The translations under genes were made by a program, and so were the position numbers. From BOG-908 sp963850605 (GTDB lineage Bacteria > Pseudomonadota > Alphaproteobacteria > Acetobacterales > Acetobacteraceae), in contig CAWKLX010000005.1 of assembly GCA_963850605.1 (NCBI GenBank), positions 62,001-126,000 on the forward strand: 64,000 nt of DNA. The letters are read 5' to 3'. Positions 1 to 8,105 of the stretch are shown here, in pieces (within the stretch, counting starts at the first letter, position 1; each line of letters starts with the position of its first letter). The notes beneath the pieces were generated by a model. The model had not been told where the DNA came from and did not search any database. It saw only the letters and a list, made by a program, of their open reading frames with translations.

Positions 1-655
1 AAGCGTGCATGTAGTCCGCCGTCAGCGCACGGATCAGCGCGCCGGGCGCCAGGTCGAGCAACGGTGCCGCGCCGCTTGGCGGACGCGGAAAGGCGGCGGG
101 ATCGAAGGGAAACAGAAGATGGTGTTCCACCGTCGTCGGATGACCGGGATGCCACTGGGTATAGATGATGTCGAGCCGGTCCATGCGCTTGCTGGCGATG
201 CTGGCGTAGACCGCGGTCGCCACGCGATCGGCAAGTTGCGGAATGCCTGGCGCATGCGCGGGCATCGGTGCTGTCCAGCCGGGCTTCACACCACGTTCGG
301 CAATCGCCATCAGGCCGCGCGTGCCGATCAGGAACAGCTCGGATGTGCATAAGGCCGGACCGGCCGCATCCAGCACACGCTCGCTGAAGGCACCGGCAAA
401 CCCTTGTTCGGCACAGAACAAGATCAAAGCTGCATGCGCCGGCGCGCGCGCACGGCCGGGTCGCGCGGCCGGCGCGAGTGACAGCACGCGTCCGATCGCA
501 GCGGCGATCGTTGCCGCATACGTGTCCACCCCCGCAAGCTGCGCGCGGGCCTGCTGCGCCCGTGCGGCGGCGATGCCGCGCATGGCGTTGACGACCGCGC
601 CGAGCTGGCGCACGCCGTCGATCCGCGCGCCGATATCGGCCAGGCGCTCGGTCAT
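1..655 (-). CDS. atpG: F1Fo ATP synthase (N-ATPase type) gamma subunit, partial
   Basis: This is the central rotor stalk of F1. Translating the minus strand from the ATG at 655 gives about 218 residues with no stop before the left edge, so the 3' end is missing. The N-terminus shows the typical gamma long helix with an AMRGIAAARAQQAR segment that packs inside the alpha3beta3 ring. A mid-protein LILFCAEQGFAGAF stretch matches the conserved gamma Rossmann-like core. It follows atpA in the same direction but is separated from it by a composite palindromic repeat, unlike the other atp junctions, which mostly overlap. Identification rests on position in the operon and these segments. Gamma is normally about 290 residues. 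Confidence 0.85.
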   Translation of the reverse strand, partial: MTERLADIGARIDGVRQLGAVVNAMRGIAAARAQQARAQLAGVDTYAATIAAAIGRVLSLAPAARPGRARAPAHAALILFCAEQGFAGAFSERVLDAAGPALCTSELFLIGTRGLMAIAERGVKPGWTAPMPAHAPGIPQLADRVATAVYASIASKRMDRLDIIYTQWHPGHPTTVEHHLLFPFDPAAFPRPPSGAAPLLDLAPGALIRALTADYMHA

Positions 656-660
656 AAAGG

Positions 661-785
661 CAAGCGGTTCTTTTTTGAAAAAAAGAACCAAAAAGCTTTT
701 CCGTCGCTGTCGCGGTCGTGTGGAAAGGCCCGCGATAGCACTGACAAAAGTTCTTTGCTTCTTTCTTTCAAGAAAGAAGGCTTTG
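661..785. repeat. Composite two-hairpin intergenic repeat (copy 1)
   Basis: Two AT-rich hairpins sit about 45 nt apart. The left arm (661-700) has a TTCTTTTTT/AAAAAAAGAA stem. The right arm (744-785) has a CTTCTTTCTT/AAGAAAGAAG stem. The same layout recurs at 4221-4364, and single arms recur elsewhere in the window. The right arm overlaps the end of atpA and supplies its last few codons and stop. It lies between atpA and atpG within the operon, so it may act as a 3'-end stabiliser or partial terminator. Confidence 0.8.
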
Positions 786-2291
786 TTTCGCAAGTTGCTC
801 GACCGCACTGCGCAACCTTTTCTGGTGCTCGTCCGACAACGTGCCGGAAGTCTGGATCTCCGCCACGGCGTCGGCAGCACCTGCGTCGATCGCGGCACCC
901 AGGCGTGCGCGGAACGCGGCCACGTCCGGCACGGTCAACGCGTCCAGAAAGCCGGATTGCACGGCCAGCACCAGGGCCACCTGCTCAGCCAGGCGGAGAG
1001 GCGCGTGCTGCGGCTGATTGAGGATGGCACGGATGCGCACACCGCGCGTGAGCTGCTGGCGCACGCGCGTATCCGGCATGCCGCCGAACCGGGTGAACGA
1101 TTCCAGCTCCAGGAACTGCGCATAATCCAGGCGCAGCGTGTCCGCGGTGCTGCGCAGGGCCGGCGCCATCGTCTTGCCCCCCACCCGGCTCACGCTGGTG
1201 CCCACGTCCACCGCCGGCTTCTGTCCTTGATAGAACAGTTTGGAATCGAGCACGATCTGGCCGTCGGTGATCGAGATCAGGTTGGTCGGAATATAGGCGC
1301 TGAGATTGCCCGCATCCGTCTCCGCGATCGGCAACGCGGTCAGCGATCCGCCGCCTTTCGCCTTGGACAGTTTGGACGCCCGCTCCAGCAGCCGCGCATG
1401 CACGTAGAACACGTCGCCCGGATAGGCCTCGCGGCCCGGCGACTGGCGGGTCAGCAACGCAATCTCGCGATGCGTGGCGGCATGTTTGGTCAGATCGTCG
1501 ATCACCACCAGCGCGTGGCGCCCGCGATCGCGAAAATACTCGGCCATCGTTACGCCGGCGAATGGCGCGATCCATTGCAGGCCAGGCGGGCTCGCCGCAC
1601 CCGCCACCACGATCATGCATCGGTCCGCGGCGCCCCCGGCGAAGATCGCGTCCATCGCCCGGCGCACGCTGGAGGTCTTCTGGCCAATGGCGATGTAGAT
1701 GCTGACGATGTCGCTGGTCTTCTGGTTGATGATCGTATCGATCCCGATCGTGGTCTTGCCGATGGCGCGGTCCCCGATGATCAGTTCGCGCTGGCCGCGG
1801 CCCAGCGCGAATAGTGTGTCCACCACCGCAAGTCCCGTCTGCACCGGCTGCACCACCAGGTCGCGATCCACGATAGCGGGTGCCGGACGCTCGATCGGCT
1901 CGTGGCTGTCGGCCGTGATCGGGCCCTTGCCGTCCAGCGGCCGGCCGAGCGGATCGACCACGCGGCCGAGCAGGCCTTCGCCGACCGGCACGCGCACTAC
2001 ATCACCGGTGCCGCGCACGATGGCGCCGGCCGCCACATCATCCACGCCGTCCAGCAGCACGCAGCCGACGCGGTCCTGCGAGAGCGACTGCACGAAGCCG
2101 GATTGGCCGCCGCCGAACCGCACCAGCTCGTCCAGCCTCACATGCGGCAGGCCGGAGACGAGGGCGATGCCGTCGCCAACCTCCTCGACCCGGCCGACTT
2201 CTTCCACGCGCGGACTGAGGGATTTGGCATGGACGCGCGCCTGCATGTCGTGGAGCCAGTCGCCGGAGCGCGCGCCGAGATCATCCGGCAT
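768..2291 (-). CDS. atpA: F1Fo ATP synthase (N-ATPase type) alpha subunit
   Basis: Non-catalytic nucleotide-binding subunit of F1, 507 residues, a normal length. It shows the beta-barrel N-terminal domain, then a Walker A loop GDRAIGKT at about residues 170-177, then the alpha-specific Q-K and VSRVGG segments of the C-terminal half. The ATG at 2291 is chosen because it overlaps the end of atpF (TGA at 2281-2283) by 11 nt and gives the usual alpha N-terminus. The last residues (KQSLLS) and stop are encoded inside the right arm of a palindromic repeat, so the C-terminus may be partly repeat-derived. It is part of the atpD-C-I-R-B-E-F-A-G operon. Confidence 0.96.
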   Translation of the reverse strand: MPDDLGARSGDWLHDMQARVHAKSLSPRVEEVGRVEEVGDGIALVSGLPHVRLDELVRFGGGQSGFVQSLSQDRVGCVLLDGVDDVAAGAIVRGTGDVVRVPVGEGLLGRVVDPLGRPLDGKGPITADSHEPIERPAPAIVDRDLVVQPVQTGLAVVDTLFALGRGQRELIIGDRAIGKTTIGIDTIINQKTSDIVSIYIAIGQKTSSVRRAMDAIFAGGAADRCMIVVAGAASPPGLQWIAPFAGVTMAEYFRDRGRHALVVIDDLTKHAATHREIALLTRQSPGREAYPGDVFYVHARLLERASKLSKAKGGGSLTALPIAETDAGNLSAYIPTNLISITDGQIVLDSKLFYQGQKPAVDVGTSVSRVGGKTMAPALRSTADTLRLDYAQFLELESFTRFGGMPDTRVRQQLTRGVRIRAILNQPQHAPLRLAEQVALVLAVQSGFLDALTVPDVAAFRARLGAAIDAGAADAVAEIQTSGTLSDEHQKRLRSAVEQLAKQSLLS

Positions 2292-3018
2292 GGGCGAGCT
2301 CCGCCGCGATGGTGGCAAGGTCAGCCTGCCAGCTATTGCCGACCGTCAAATGCGGCGCATGCAGCTCCAAGCCGGCGATGATCGCGGGATCCACCCGGAA
2401 CGCCAAATTCGGGTGGGCTCCGAATGCTTTTCCGATCAGCGCTGCCGCGGCCGCCTGTTCTTCAGGGCTGAGCGCGGTGGCGCTGACCGCGTCGATCGCG
2501 CTGCCCTCCGCCGCCAAGCTTTGCCGCGTGGCTTGCGGTAGCGCGGCGATGGCGGCCAGCAGCCAGTCGAGGAAGGCGGCGCGCACGGCTGGCCCCTCCA
2601 GTCGCGCCGCAAGATGACGTGCGATATCGACCGCCAGCAAGCTGGCGTGCTCCGCCCAGCGTTTTTCGGCTGCCTGCCGGTCCGCCTCGATCTGATCGTG
2701 AGCGGCCTTCACCAGGCCTGCAGCGTGGGCCTTGGCCTGCTCCAGCAGCGCCGCCCGGGTGCGGTCGGCCTCCGTATGGGATGCCGCCAAGATGGCGTCA
2801 TGCTCGGCGGCGAGCTTCGCTCTGGTCGCCGCGATATCGGCTTGCGCGCTGGCCGCCTCGGCCTTCTGCTTGGCAGCATCGTCCACAATCTGTTGTGCCG
2901 CTTGCTGCCGCTTGGCGATGATGGCTGCGATCGGCGCCCAGAAGAAATGCCGCAGAACGAGCATCAGCACCAGCACATTGACGGCCTGGAAGCCGAGCGT
3001 CCACCAGTCGATTTTCAC
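2281..3018 (-). CDS. atpF: F1Fo ATP synthase (N-ATPase type) b subunit
   Basis: Peripheral stalk subunit linking Fo to F1, 245 residues. One N-terminal membrane helix (residues about 5-30, LGFQAVNVLVLMLVLRHFFW) is followed by a long charged, alanine- and glutamine-rich coiled coil. At about 245 residues it is longer than E. coli b (156), which fits the long b of N-ATPase operons. The start is taken as GTG at 3018, giving V-K-I-D-W-W-T-L directly before the membrane helix. An upstream in-frame start would add a cysteine-rich stretch overlapping atpE and is less likely. It overlaps atpA by 11 nt. Confidence 0.92.
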   Translation of the reverse strand: MKIDWWTLGFQAVNVLVLMLVLRHFFWAPIAAIIAKRQQAAQQIVDDAAKQKAEAASAQADIAATRAKLAAEHDAILAASHTEADRTRAALLEQAKAHAAGLVKAAHDQIEADRQAAEKRWAEHASLLAVDIARHLAARLEGPAVRAAFLDWLLAAIAALPQATRQSLAAEGSAIDAVSATALSPEEQAAAAALIGKAFGAHPNLAFRVDPAIIAGLELHAPHLTVGNSWQADLATIAAELAHAG

Positions 3019-3025
3019 GGCCGAT

Positions 3026-3277
3026 TTATTTGAGCAGCGGGTTGGCGAACAGCAGAAGCAAGGCAACAACAAGACAGTAGATCGCCATCGTTTCGATCAT
3101 CGCCAATCCCACAAACAAGGTCCGTGAAATCGTGCTGGCCGATTTAGGTTGCCGCGCGATGGCGTCCATCGCGGCCGCAACCGCGCGCCCCTCCGCCAGA
3201 GCGGGACCGATGGCGCCAAACGAGACCGCGAGGGCGGCGGAGACGATGCTGCAGGCAGCAAGCCAATTCATGGTCAT
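3026..3277 (-). CDS. atpE: F1Fo ATP synthase c subunit with Na+-type ion site
   Basis: Proteolipid of the rotating Fo ring, 83 residues, two membrane helices joined by a polar RQP loop (42-44). The ion-binding carboxylate is E62 in helix 2, followed by T63 and Y67. A second carboxylate, E29 in helix 1, lies exactly 33 residues before E62. That spacing matches the Gln32/Glu65/Ser66/Tyr70 sodium site of Ilyobacter c, and N-ATPase c subunits are known for this extra glutamate. The first ATG (3277) overlaps the atpB stop. The second ATG, two codons on, is better spaced from a GGAAAGGG ribosome site, so the true start may be 3271. Confidence 0.95.
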   Translation of the reverse strand: MTMNWLAACSIVSAALAVSFGAIGPALAEGRAVAAAMDAIARQPKSASTISRTLFVGLAMIETMAIYCLVVALLLLFANPLLK

Positions 3278-3963
3278 GTCCCTTTCCGGGGTGCAGACGC
3301 GGGCAAGTCGGTGCCGGCGGCGCCGGAGATGAACACCATTGCCAAAATCGCAAAGATATAGGCCTGCACAGCCCCCGTCAGAAGATCGAGCGCCATCAGC
3401 GGAATCGGCACGAACAGGCCGGCCAGCGAGAGCACGATGCTGATCATGAACACACCGCTCATCACATTGCCGAACAGGCGCACGAACAGCGAGAAGATGC
3501 GCGTGAGACTCTCGAGAAAATTCAGTGGGATCATCAGTGCTACCGGCGTGGCGAACGTGGAGAGATAGCCGCGCACGCCGCCGGCGCGGATGCCGAACCA
3601 GATCACCGCCAGAAACACCAGCAACGCCAGGGCCGCATCGGTTTCCAGATGCGCCGTTGGCGGCTCGATCCCCGGTACCAGCGTGCACCAGTTGGCGACG
3701 AAGATGAACACGAACAACGACCCGATGAAGGCGCGGTACGGCGCAGGTTCGGTGCGCATGGTGTCTCGTATCTGCGCGTCCACCGTCGCCACGATCAGTT
3801 CGAATGCAGCCTGCGTGCGGGACGGCGCCAGGCGCAAATGCCGCGTCGCCAGCAGGGCGCCCAACGTCAGCACCACGATGATCGCCCAGGTAACGAGCAC
3901 GGACTGGGTGATGCCCACGCCGGCCACATGGAAGACGGCGATGCTGGCCAGCGGGGATCTCAC
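3274..3963 (-). CDS. atpB: F1Fo ATP synthase (N-ATPase type) a subunit
   Basis: Stator subunit forming the ion half-channels against the c ring, 229 residues with five to six membrane segments. The conserved VRLFGNVMSG segment carries the essential arginine that releases the ion from the c ring, and FANWCTLVPG is the typical loop before it. The start is taken as GTG at 3963, which overlaps the TGA of atpR as GTGA. The stop overlaps the atpE start as ATGA. This tight overlap suggests translational coupling across the Fo genes. Confidence 0.95.
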   Translation of the reverse strand: MRSPLASIAVFHVAGVGITQSVLVTWAIIVVLTLGALLATRHLRLAPSRTQAAFELIVATVDAQIRDTMRTEPAPYRAFIGSLFVFIFVANWCTLVPGIEPPTAHLETDAALALLVFLAVIWFGIRAGGVRGYLSTFATPVALMIPLNFLESLTRIFSLFVRLFGNVMSGVFMISIVLSLAGLFVPIPLMALDLLTGAVQAYIFAILAMVFISGAAGTDLPASAPRKGT

Positions 3964-4217
3964 GATGCCACGCGCCCGCGGCGGAGCACGGCAGTACGCC
4001 CGGCGAGGATGCCAAGCGCGGTCATCAGGAGCGGCAGCGCGCCGGTGCGGCTGGCGAGGTAGAGCATCAGCGTCAGCGCGGCCACGCGGAAGATGATCAG
4101 TGCCGCGACACCGAAGGTGAGGCCGGCATAGACGAGCCCTCGCGCCGTCCACTGGACGGAGGTGAAATAGAGCAGGCCTGCCGCGACACCCAGGGCGAGG
4201 AAGGCTATTTGGGTCAT
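3960..4217 (-). CDS. atpR: N-ATPase accessory membrane subunit AtpR
   Basis: Small membrane protein of 85 residues with two to three hydrophobic segments and basic residues at the C-terminus (LRRGRVAS). Its position between atpI and atpB, together with size and hydrophobicity, matches AtpR. AtpR is found only in N-ATPase operons and is thought to help c-ring assembly or to interact with the c-subunit carboxylates. The ATG at 4217 gives M-T-Q-I-A-F-L. The stop overlaps the atpB GTG start. It is separated from atpI by a palindromic repeat. The call rests on synteny more than on motifs. Confidence 0.8.
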   Translation of the reverse strand: MTQIAFLALGVAAGLLYFTSVQWTARGLVYAGLTFGVAALIIFRVAALTLMLYLASRTGALPLLMTALGILAGRTAVLRRGRVAS

Positions 4218-4220
4218 AGG

Positions 4221-4364
4221 CAAGCAGTCCTTTTTTGAAAAAAAGGACCAAAAAACTTTTGTCTCTGGCGGGTGCGCGATGCTGAAACGGCACGCTTCAA
4301 ACGACGGCGACAGCCCTCGCAAAAGCTTTCTGCTTCTTTTTCTCGAAAAAGAAGACCTTCCTTC
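4221..4364. repeat. Composite two-hairpin intergenic repeat (copy 2)
   Basis: This copy has the same two-arm layout as at 661-785. The left arm (4221-4260) has a GTCCTTTTTT/AAAAAAAGGAC stem, and the right arm (4321-4364) a CTTCTTTTTCT/GAAAAAGAAG stem, with about 60 nt between. The right arm begins directly after the stop codon of atpI on the minus strand. It splits the atp operon between atpI and atpR. Confidence 0.8.
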
Positions 4365-4650
4365 ACGCCCGCTGCATCCAACGCCACGCGCAATACAAAC
4401 CCACCACCGCACCCAGCATCAACAACGGTGCCGTGTAGAACAGGCCGGAATGAAACACCCGGTCCAGCCACCGCCCCGTGAACACCCCGGCCAGAATAGG
4501 GGTCACGATCATCCAGCCCAGCACGCCGATCTGCGCCAGCCGCGCCGTCACCGCAGGCTCGGCCGAAGCGTTCCAGGCCCGGTCGCGGCCGGCCTCCAGC
4601 CGCACGCGCTGCAGCACCGGGTCTTGCTCGGCGGGATCCTGCCCTGTCAT
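4363..4650 (-). CDS. atpI: N-ATPase AtpI-like membrane protein
   Basis: 95-residue protein with a polar N-terminus (about 35 residues) and two hydrophobic helices (VLGWMIVTPILAGVFTGRWL and YTAPLLMLGAVVGLYCAW). This layout is that of the AtpI-type c-ring assembly factors in N-ATPase operons. The ATG at 4650 overlaps the stop of atpC (TGA at 4647-4649) as ATGA. A palindromic repeat follows immediately after its own stop. The family is diverse, so the name relies on position and topology. Confidence 0.8.
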   Translation of the reverse strand: MTGQDPAEQDPVLQRVRLEAGRDRAWNASAEPAVTARLAQIGVLGWMIVTPILAGVFTGRWLDRVFHSGLFYTAPLLMLGAVVGLYCAWRWMQRA

Positions 4651-5051
4651 CCGGAGCTGGCGATATTGAGGTGGCTGACGATGTGGCGAATGGCGCGCAA
4701 TTGCAGCCGCACGCTTTCGAAACGCTCGCTGCGCTCCGCCTCCGCATCCGCATGAAACCGCGCGAGCACGGTCTGCGCGAGCGTGGCCAGATCCCGGCCG
4801 ATCGTGGCCGCGCGCGTCGCGATGGCGATATCCGTTCCACCCGTCACCGTGAATACGCCGCCCTGGACCGCGCAGAATTGCCGCGTGCCATCTCCCGCTG
4901 TCCAGCGCACTATGGTTGTCGACAGGCTGGTCAGGAAATCGGCGTGGTGCGGCAAGATACCGAAACTGCCCGATGTATCGGCCGCGCGCAGGGCGGCCAC
5001 ACCGGTCTGGTCGATCACCACGGCCAAAGGTGTCACGATGCGCAGCCTCAT
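4647..5051 (-). CDS. atpC: F1Fo ATP synthase (N-ATPase type) epsilon subunit
   Basis: F1 stalk subunit that couples and regulates catalysis, 134 residues, a normal length. The N-terminal beta-sandwich starts MRLRIVTPLAVVIDQTGV and includes GSFGILPHHADFLTSL, the characteristic epsilon 'G-x-hGhLPgHaxh' region, with a helical C-terminal hairpin rich in Glu and Arg. It overlaps atpD by 4 nt at its start and atpI by 4 nt at its end. Confidence 0.95.
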   Translation of the reverse strand: MRLRIVTPLAVVIDQTGVAALRAADTSGSFGILPHHADFLTSLSTTIVRWTAGDGTRQFCAVQGGVFTVTGGTDIAIATRAATIGRDLATLAQTVLARFHADAEAERSERFESVRLQLRAIRHIVSHLNIASSG

Positions 5052-6484
5052 GCGGCCTTCGCCAGCTTGGCGGCGCGCGCTTCCTTGTCGCGCGCTTCGC
5101 CCAAAGTGCCGACCATGTAGAGCGAGCTTTCGGCCCAGTCATCGGCCTCCCCGTCCAGAATGGCGGCGCAACCGGCCAACGTATCCTCGCGCGAGACGCT
5201 GCGGCCCGGCGTGCCGGTGAACGCCTCCGTCACCATGAAGGGCTGACTGAGGAAGCGCTGCAGCCGCCGCGCCCGCTTGACGGTCAGACGATCTGCCGCG
5301 CCGAGCTCCTCCACGCCGAGCAAGGCGATGATATCCTGCAAATCCTTCAGCTTCGCGAGCGCTTCTCGGACGCGCTCGGCGAGCGCGTAGTGTTTCTCGC
5401 CCACCACCAAAGGATCCAGCAGCACCGAGGACGATGCCAGCGGATCGATCGCCGGATAGAATGCCTGTGCCGCGAGTTCGCGCGACAGCATCACCATGCT
5501 GTCCATGTGGCTCGAAATGGCGGTCACCGCCGGATCGGTGAAATCATCCGCCGGCACATAAACCGCCTGGATGGCGGTGACCGCCGCGCCGGATACGGAG
5601 GCGATACGCTCCTCCAGCAGCGCCACCTCGGTGGCCAAGGTCGGCTGGTAGCCAACGCGGGACGGCAGGCGACCCAGCAGGCTGGACAACTCGCTGCCGG
5701 CCTGGACGAAACGAAAAACGTTGTCCATCAGCAGCAGCACGTTCTGGTGCTTCTGGTCGCGGAAATATTCCGCGATCGTCAGCGCCGTCAGCGGCACCCG
5801 CCAACGTGCCCCGGGCGGCTCGTTCATCTGGCCGTACACGAGCACGGTGCGCGCCAGCACGCCCGATGTCGCCATGTCGGTCAGCAATTCGTGGCCTTCG
5901 CGGGAGCGTTCGCCCACCCCGGCAAACACCGAAATACCCTTGTATTTCTCGACCATGGCGTGGATCAGCTCCATCACCAGCACGGTTTTGCCCACGCCCG
6001 CGCCGCCGAACATGGCCGCCTTGCCGCCCTGCGCCAGCGGCGCCAGCAGATCGATCACCTTGATGCCGGTCTCATAGACCACCGTGCTCGAGCGCTCGTC
6101 GCGCAAGGCGGGCGGGGCTGCGTGGATGGACCGGCGCGGCGTGTCCTGCGGCAAGGCGGCGCCGCGATCCTGGATGCTGCCGATCACATCCAGCAGGCGC
6201 CCCAGCACGGCCTCGCCCACCGGCACGCTGACCGGCTGGCCGGTGGGATGCACCGCGACGCCACGCGCCAGGCCGGCTGTCGCCTGCAACGCGATGCCGC
6301 GTATGGTGACCGGGTCCTGGTGGCTGTGCACCTCCAGCACCAGCGCCTCCGGGCGGTCCCACGCGACCGTCAGCGCGGTGTTCACCTCCGGCAGCGCGCC
6401 TTGTGAAAAATGCACATCGACCACGGCGCCACGCACGGCGATCACCCTGCCCGCCTGCGGAGTCTGTGCCGCTGGCTCTGTCAT
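5048..6484 (-). CDS. atpD: F1Fo ATP synthase (N-ATPase type) beta subunit
   Basis: Catalytic subunit of F1, 478 residues. It shows Walker A GGAGVGKT (about residue 155), the catalytic region GERSREGHELL, and LLMDNVFRF as Walker B. The C-terminal element that is DELSEED in most F1 enzymes reads GVEELGAADR here, consistent with a distinct subfamily. The ATG at 6484 overlaps the stop of the upstream phosphatase gene (ATGA). atpD is the first atp gene, as in other N-ATPase operons, where the order beta-epsilon-I-R-a-c-b-alpha-gamma differs from the housekeeping atp operon. Confidence 0.97.
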   Translation of the reverse strand: MTEPAAQTPQAGRVIAVRGAVVDVHFSQGALPEVNTALTVAWDRPEALVLEVHSHQDPVTIRGIALQATAGLARGVAVHPTGQPVSVPVGEAVLGRLLDVIGSIQDRGAALPQDTPRRSIHAAPPALRDERSSTVVYETGIKVIDLLAPLAQGGKAAMFGGAGVGKTVLVMELIHAMVEKYKGISVFAGVGERSREGHELLTDMATSGVLARTVLVYGQMNEPPGARWRVPLTALTIAEYFRDQKHQNVLLLMDNVFRFVQAGSELSSLLGRLPSRVGYQPTLATEVALLEERIASVSGAAVTAIQAVYVPADDFTDPAVTAISSHMDSMVMLSRELAAQAFYPAIDPLASSSVLLDPLVVGEKHYALAERVREALAKLKDLQDIIALLGVEELGAADRLTVKRARRLQRFLSQPFMVTEAFTGTPGRSVSREDTLAGCAAILDGEADDWAESSLYMVGTLGEARDKEARAAKLAKAA

Positions 6485-7077
6485 GTCCGAGACTGCAATG
6501 GGCCGCCGGGCAGGACATTCCAGAGCAGGATGGCGGCGATGTCCGGATGGCCGGGGCGGCACCCCAGAACCGCCAGCGCAGCCGGACCAAGGCAGAAATG
6601 GGCGCCCGCCGCCACCGGCAGCCCGATCCAGCGCACGGCCAGCACGCTGGCGAATTCGCCATGGGTGAACACGGCCACGTCACCGGGCGACGCATGGCAC
6701 CGTGCCACCACCCGGTCCGCCCGCAGGCCCACCTGCGCCGGCGTCTCCCCGCCCGGGCAGCCATCGACGAACACATTCCACCCGGTGCGTCCCAGCGCGA
6801 TCTCGGCCGAGCGCAGGCCTTCGTAGTCGCCGTAATCCCACTCGGCCAAATCGGTATCGATCGTCCGGTGCATGCCCAGGCCCGCGCACACGCAAGTCTG
6901 CGTGGCGCGCAGCAACGGACTTGAGAGCACCAGCGCGAACCGCGTCGCCGCGAGGAACGGCGCGAGGCGGCGCGCCTGTGCCTCTCCCGCCTCGGTCAGC
7001 GGAAGGTCGGTCCTCCCGGTATGGCGCCCGTTGCGCGACCATTCCGTCTCCCCATGCCGGATAACGTGCAGGTTCAT
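6481..7077 (-). CDS. Histidine phosphatase family (phosphoglycerate mutase-like) protein
   Basis: 198-residue one-domain enzyme of the histidine phosphatase superfamily. The N-terminus VIRHGETEWS holds the catalytic RHG histidine and phosphate-binding arginine. EWDYGDYEG carries the acid/base glutamate. FTHGEF holds the second catalytic histidine. Whether it is a true mutase or a sugar-phosphate phosphatase cannot be told from sequence, although its place between an aldolase and ATP synthase genes suggests sugar-phosphate metabolism. The ATG at 7077 overlaps the aldolase stop as ATGA, and its stop overlaps the atpD start likewise. Confidence 0.88.
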   Translation of the reverse strand: MNLHVIRHGETEWSRNGRHTGRTDLPLTEAGEAQARRLAPFLAATRFALVLSSPLLRATQTCVCAGLGMHRTIDTDLAEWDYGDYEGLRSAEIALGRTGWNVFVDGCPGGETPAQVGLRADRVVARCHASPGDVAVFTHGEFASVLAVRWIGLPVAAGAHFCLGPAALAVLGCRPGHPDIAAILLWNVLPGGPLQSRT

Positions 7078-8105
7078 GCCGCTGCGGCCGCCGGCATGCC
7101 GCGTCCCAGACGGGCGGCGCGATTGCATGCCGCGCGATGCAGCAGCGCACGCTGCGCCGCCGCGACATTGGCCGGCGCGCCATGCCAGATCTCGAGCGCC
7201 GGATGCTGGATGGCGCGCGCAAAGGAAAACGACAGCGCCCAGGGCAGGGGCGTGTCCGACCCGTTCGACGCCGCCCGCATCGCCGCCAGCCGCGACGTGG
7301 CCTGCTCGCCCGATTGTCCGCCCGACAGAAACGCAACGCCGGCCACACAGGCGGGCACGGCGCGCCGCAGGCAGCGCAGCGTGGCCTCGGCCACCTCCGC
7401 ATCCGCCGGCTGATCCGCGTGCGCGGAACCGGCCAGCACCATGTTCGGCTTGAGGATCACGCCTTCCAGGCACACGCCCTGGCGCCGCAAGGCGGCGAAC
7501 ACGGCGTGCAACACATGCTCCGTCACACGCTCGCAATCCCGCAAGCTGTGCGCGCCCTCCATCAGCACTTCGGGTTCGACCACCGGAACGATGGACGCCT
7601 CCTGGCACAGCGCCGCGTAGCGCGCCAAGGCATCCGCGTTGGCATGGATGCAGCCGGCGCTGGGGCGCTGCTCACCAATCCCGATCACCCCACGCCATTT
7701 CGCGAAGCGGGCGCCCAGGCCGGCATAGTCGGCCAGGCGCTCGCGCAAGCCGTCCAGCCCTTCCGTGACCGTCTCGCCGGGATGCAGGGCCAGCGGCTTG
7801 GCCCCGGTATCGACCTTGATGCCGACGATGATCCCGGCCCTGGCCAGAACATCCACGAACGGCGTGCCCGAAGCGGTGCTCTGCCGGATCGTCTCGTCGT
7901 ACAGGATCACCCCGCCGACGCTGTCCCCCAGTCCGGGCGCGGTTACCAGAAGTTCGCGCCAAGCCTGGCGGTTTTCCGACGTGGCCTGGATGCCAGCCGC
8001 CACCAGGCGCTTGTCGCACGTGCCGGTGCTTTCATCCATCGCCAGCAGGCCGCGTCCGCCGGAGAGCATGGCGTGGGCTGTGGCGATCAGTGCCGCCGTA
8101 TTCAC
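7074..8105 (-). CDS. Class I fructose-bisphosphate aldolase
   Basis: Cleaves fructose 1,6-bisphosphate to two triose phosphates through a Schiff base. It has 343 residues, normal for the class I family. Family segments visible are GRGLLAMDESTGTCDKR near the N-terminus, GVILYDETIRQ, the Glu-rich VPVVEPEVLMEG, and GVILKPNMVL with the Schiff-base lysine. The start is GTG at 8105, giving V-N-T-A-A-L-I and overlapping the phosphoketolase stop as GTGA. The lower glycolytic step next to phosphoketolase suggests a fermentative bypass serving low-oxygen growth. Confidence 0.93.
   Translation of the reverse strand: MNTAALIATAHAMLSGGRGLLAMDESTGTCDKRLVAAGIQATSENRQAWRELLVTAPGLGDSVGGVILYDETIRQSTASGTPFVDVLARAGIIVGIKVDTGAKPLALHPGETVTEGLDGLRERLADYAGLGARFAKWRGVIGIGEQRPSAGCIHANADALARYAALCQEASIVPVVEPEVLMEGAHSLRDCERVTEHVLHAVFAALRRQGVCLEGVILKPNMVLAGSAHADQPADAEVAEATLRCLRRAVPACVAGVAFLSGGQSGEQATSRLAAMRAASNGSDTPLPWALSFSFARAIQHPALEIWHGAPANVAAAQRALLHRAACNRAARLGRGMPAAAAA

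Noticed and set aside
243..1814. 523-codon plus-strand frame across atpG/atpA
   Set aside because: It is the antisense shadow of two well-supported ATP synthase genes.
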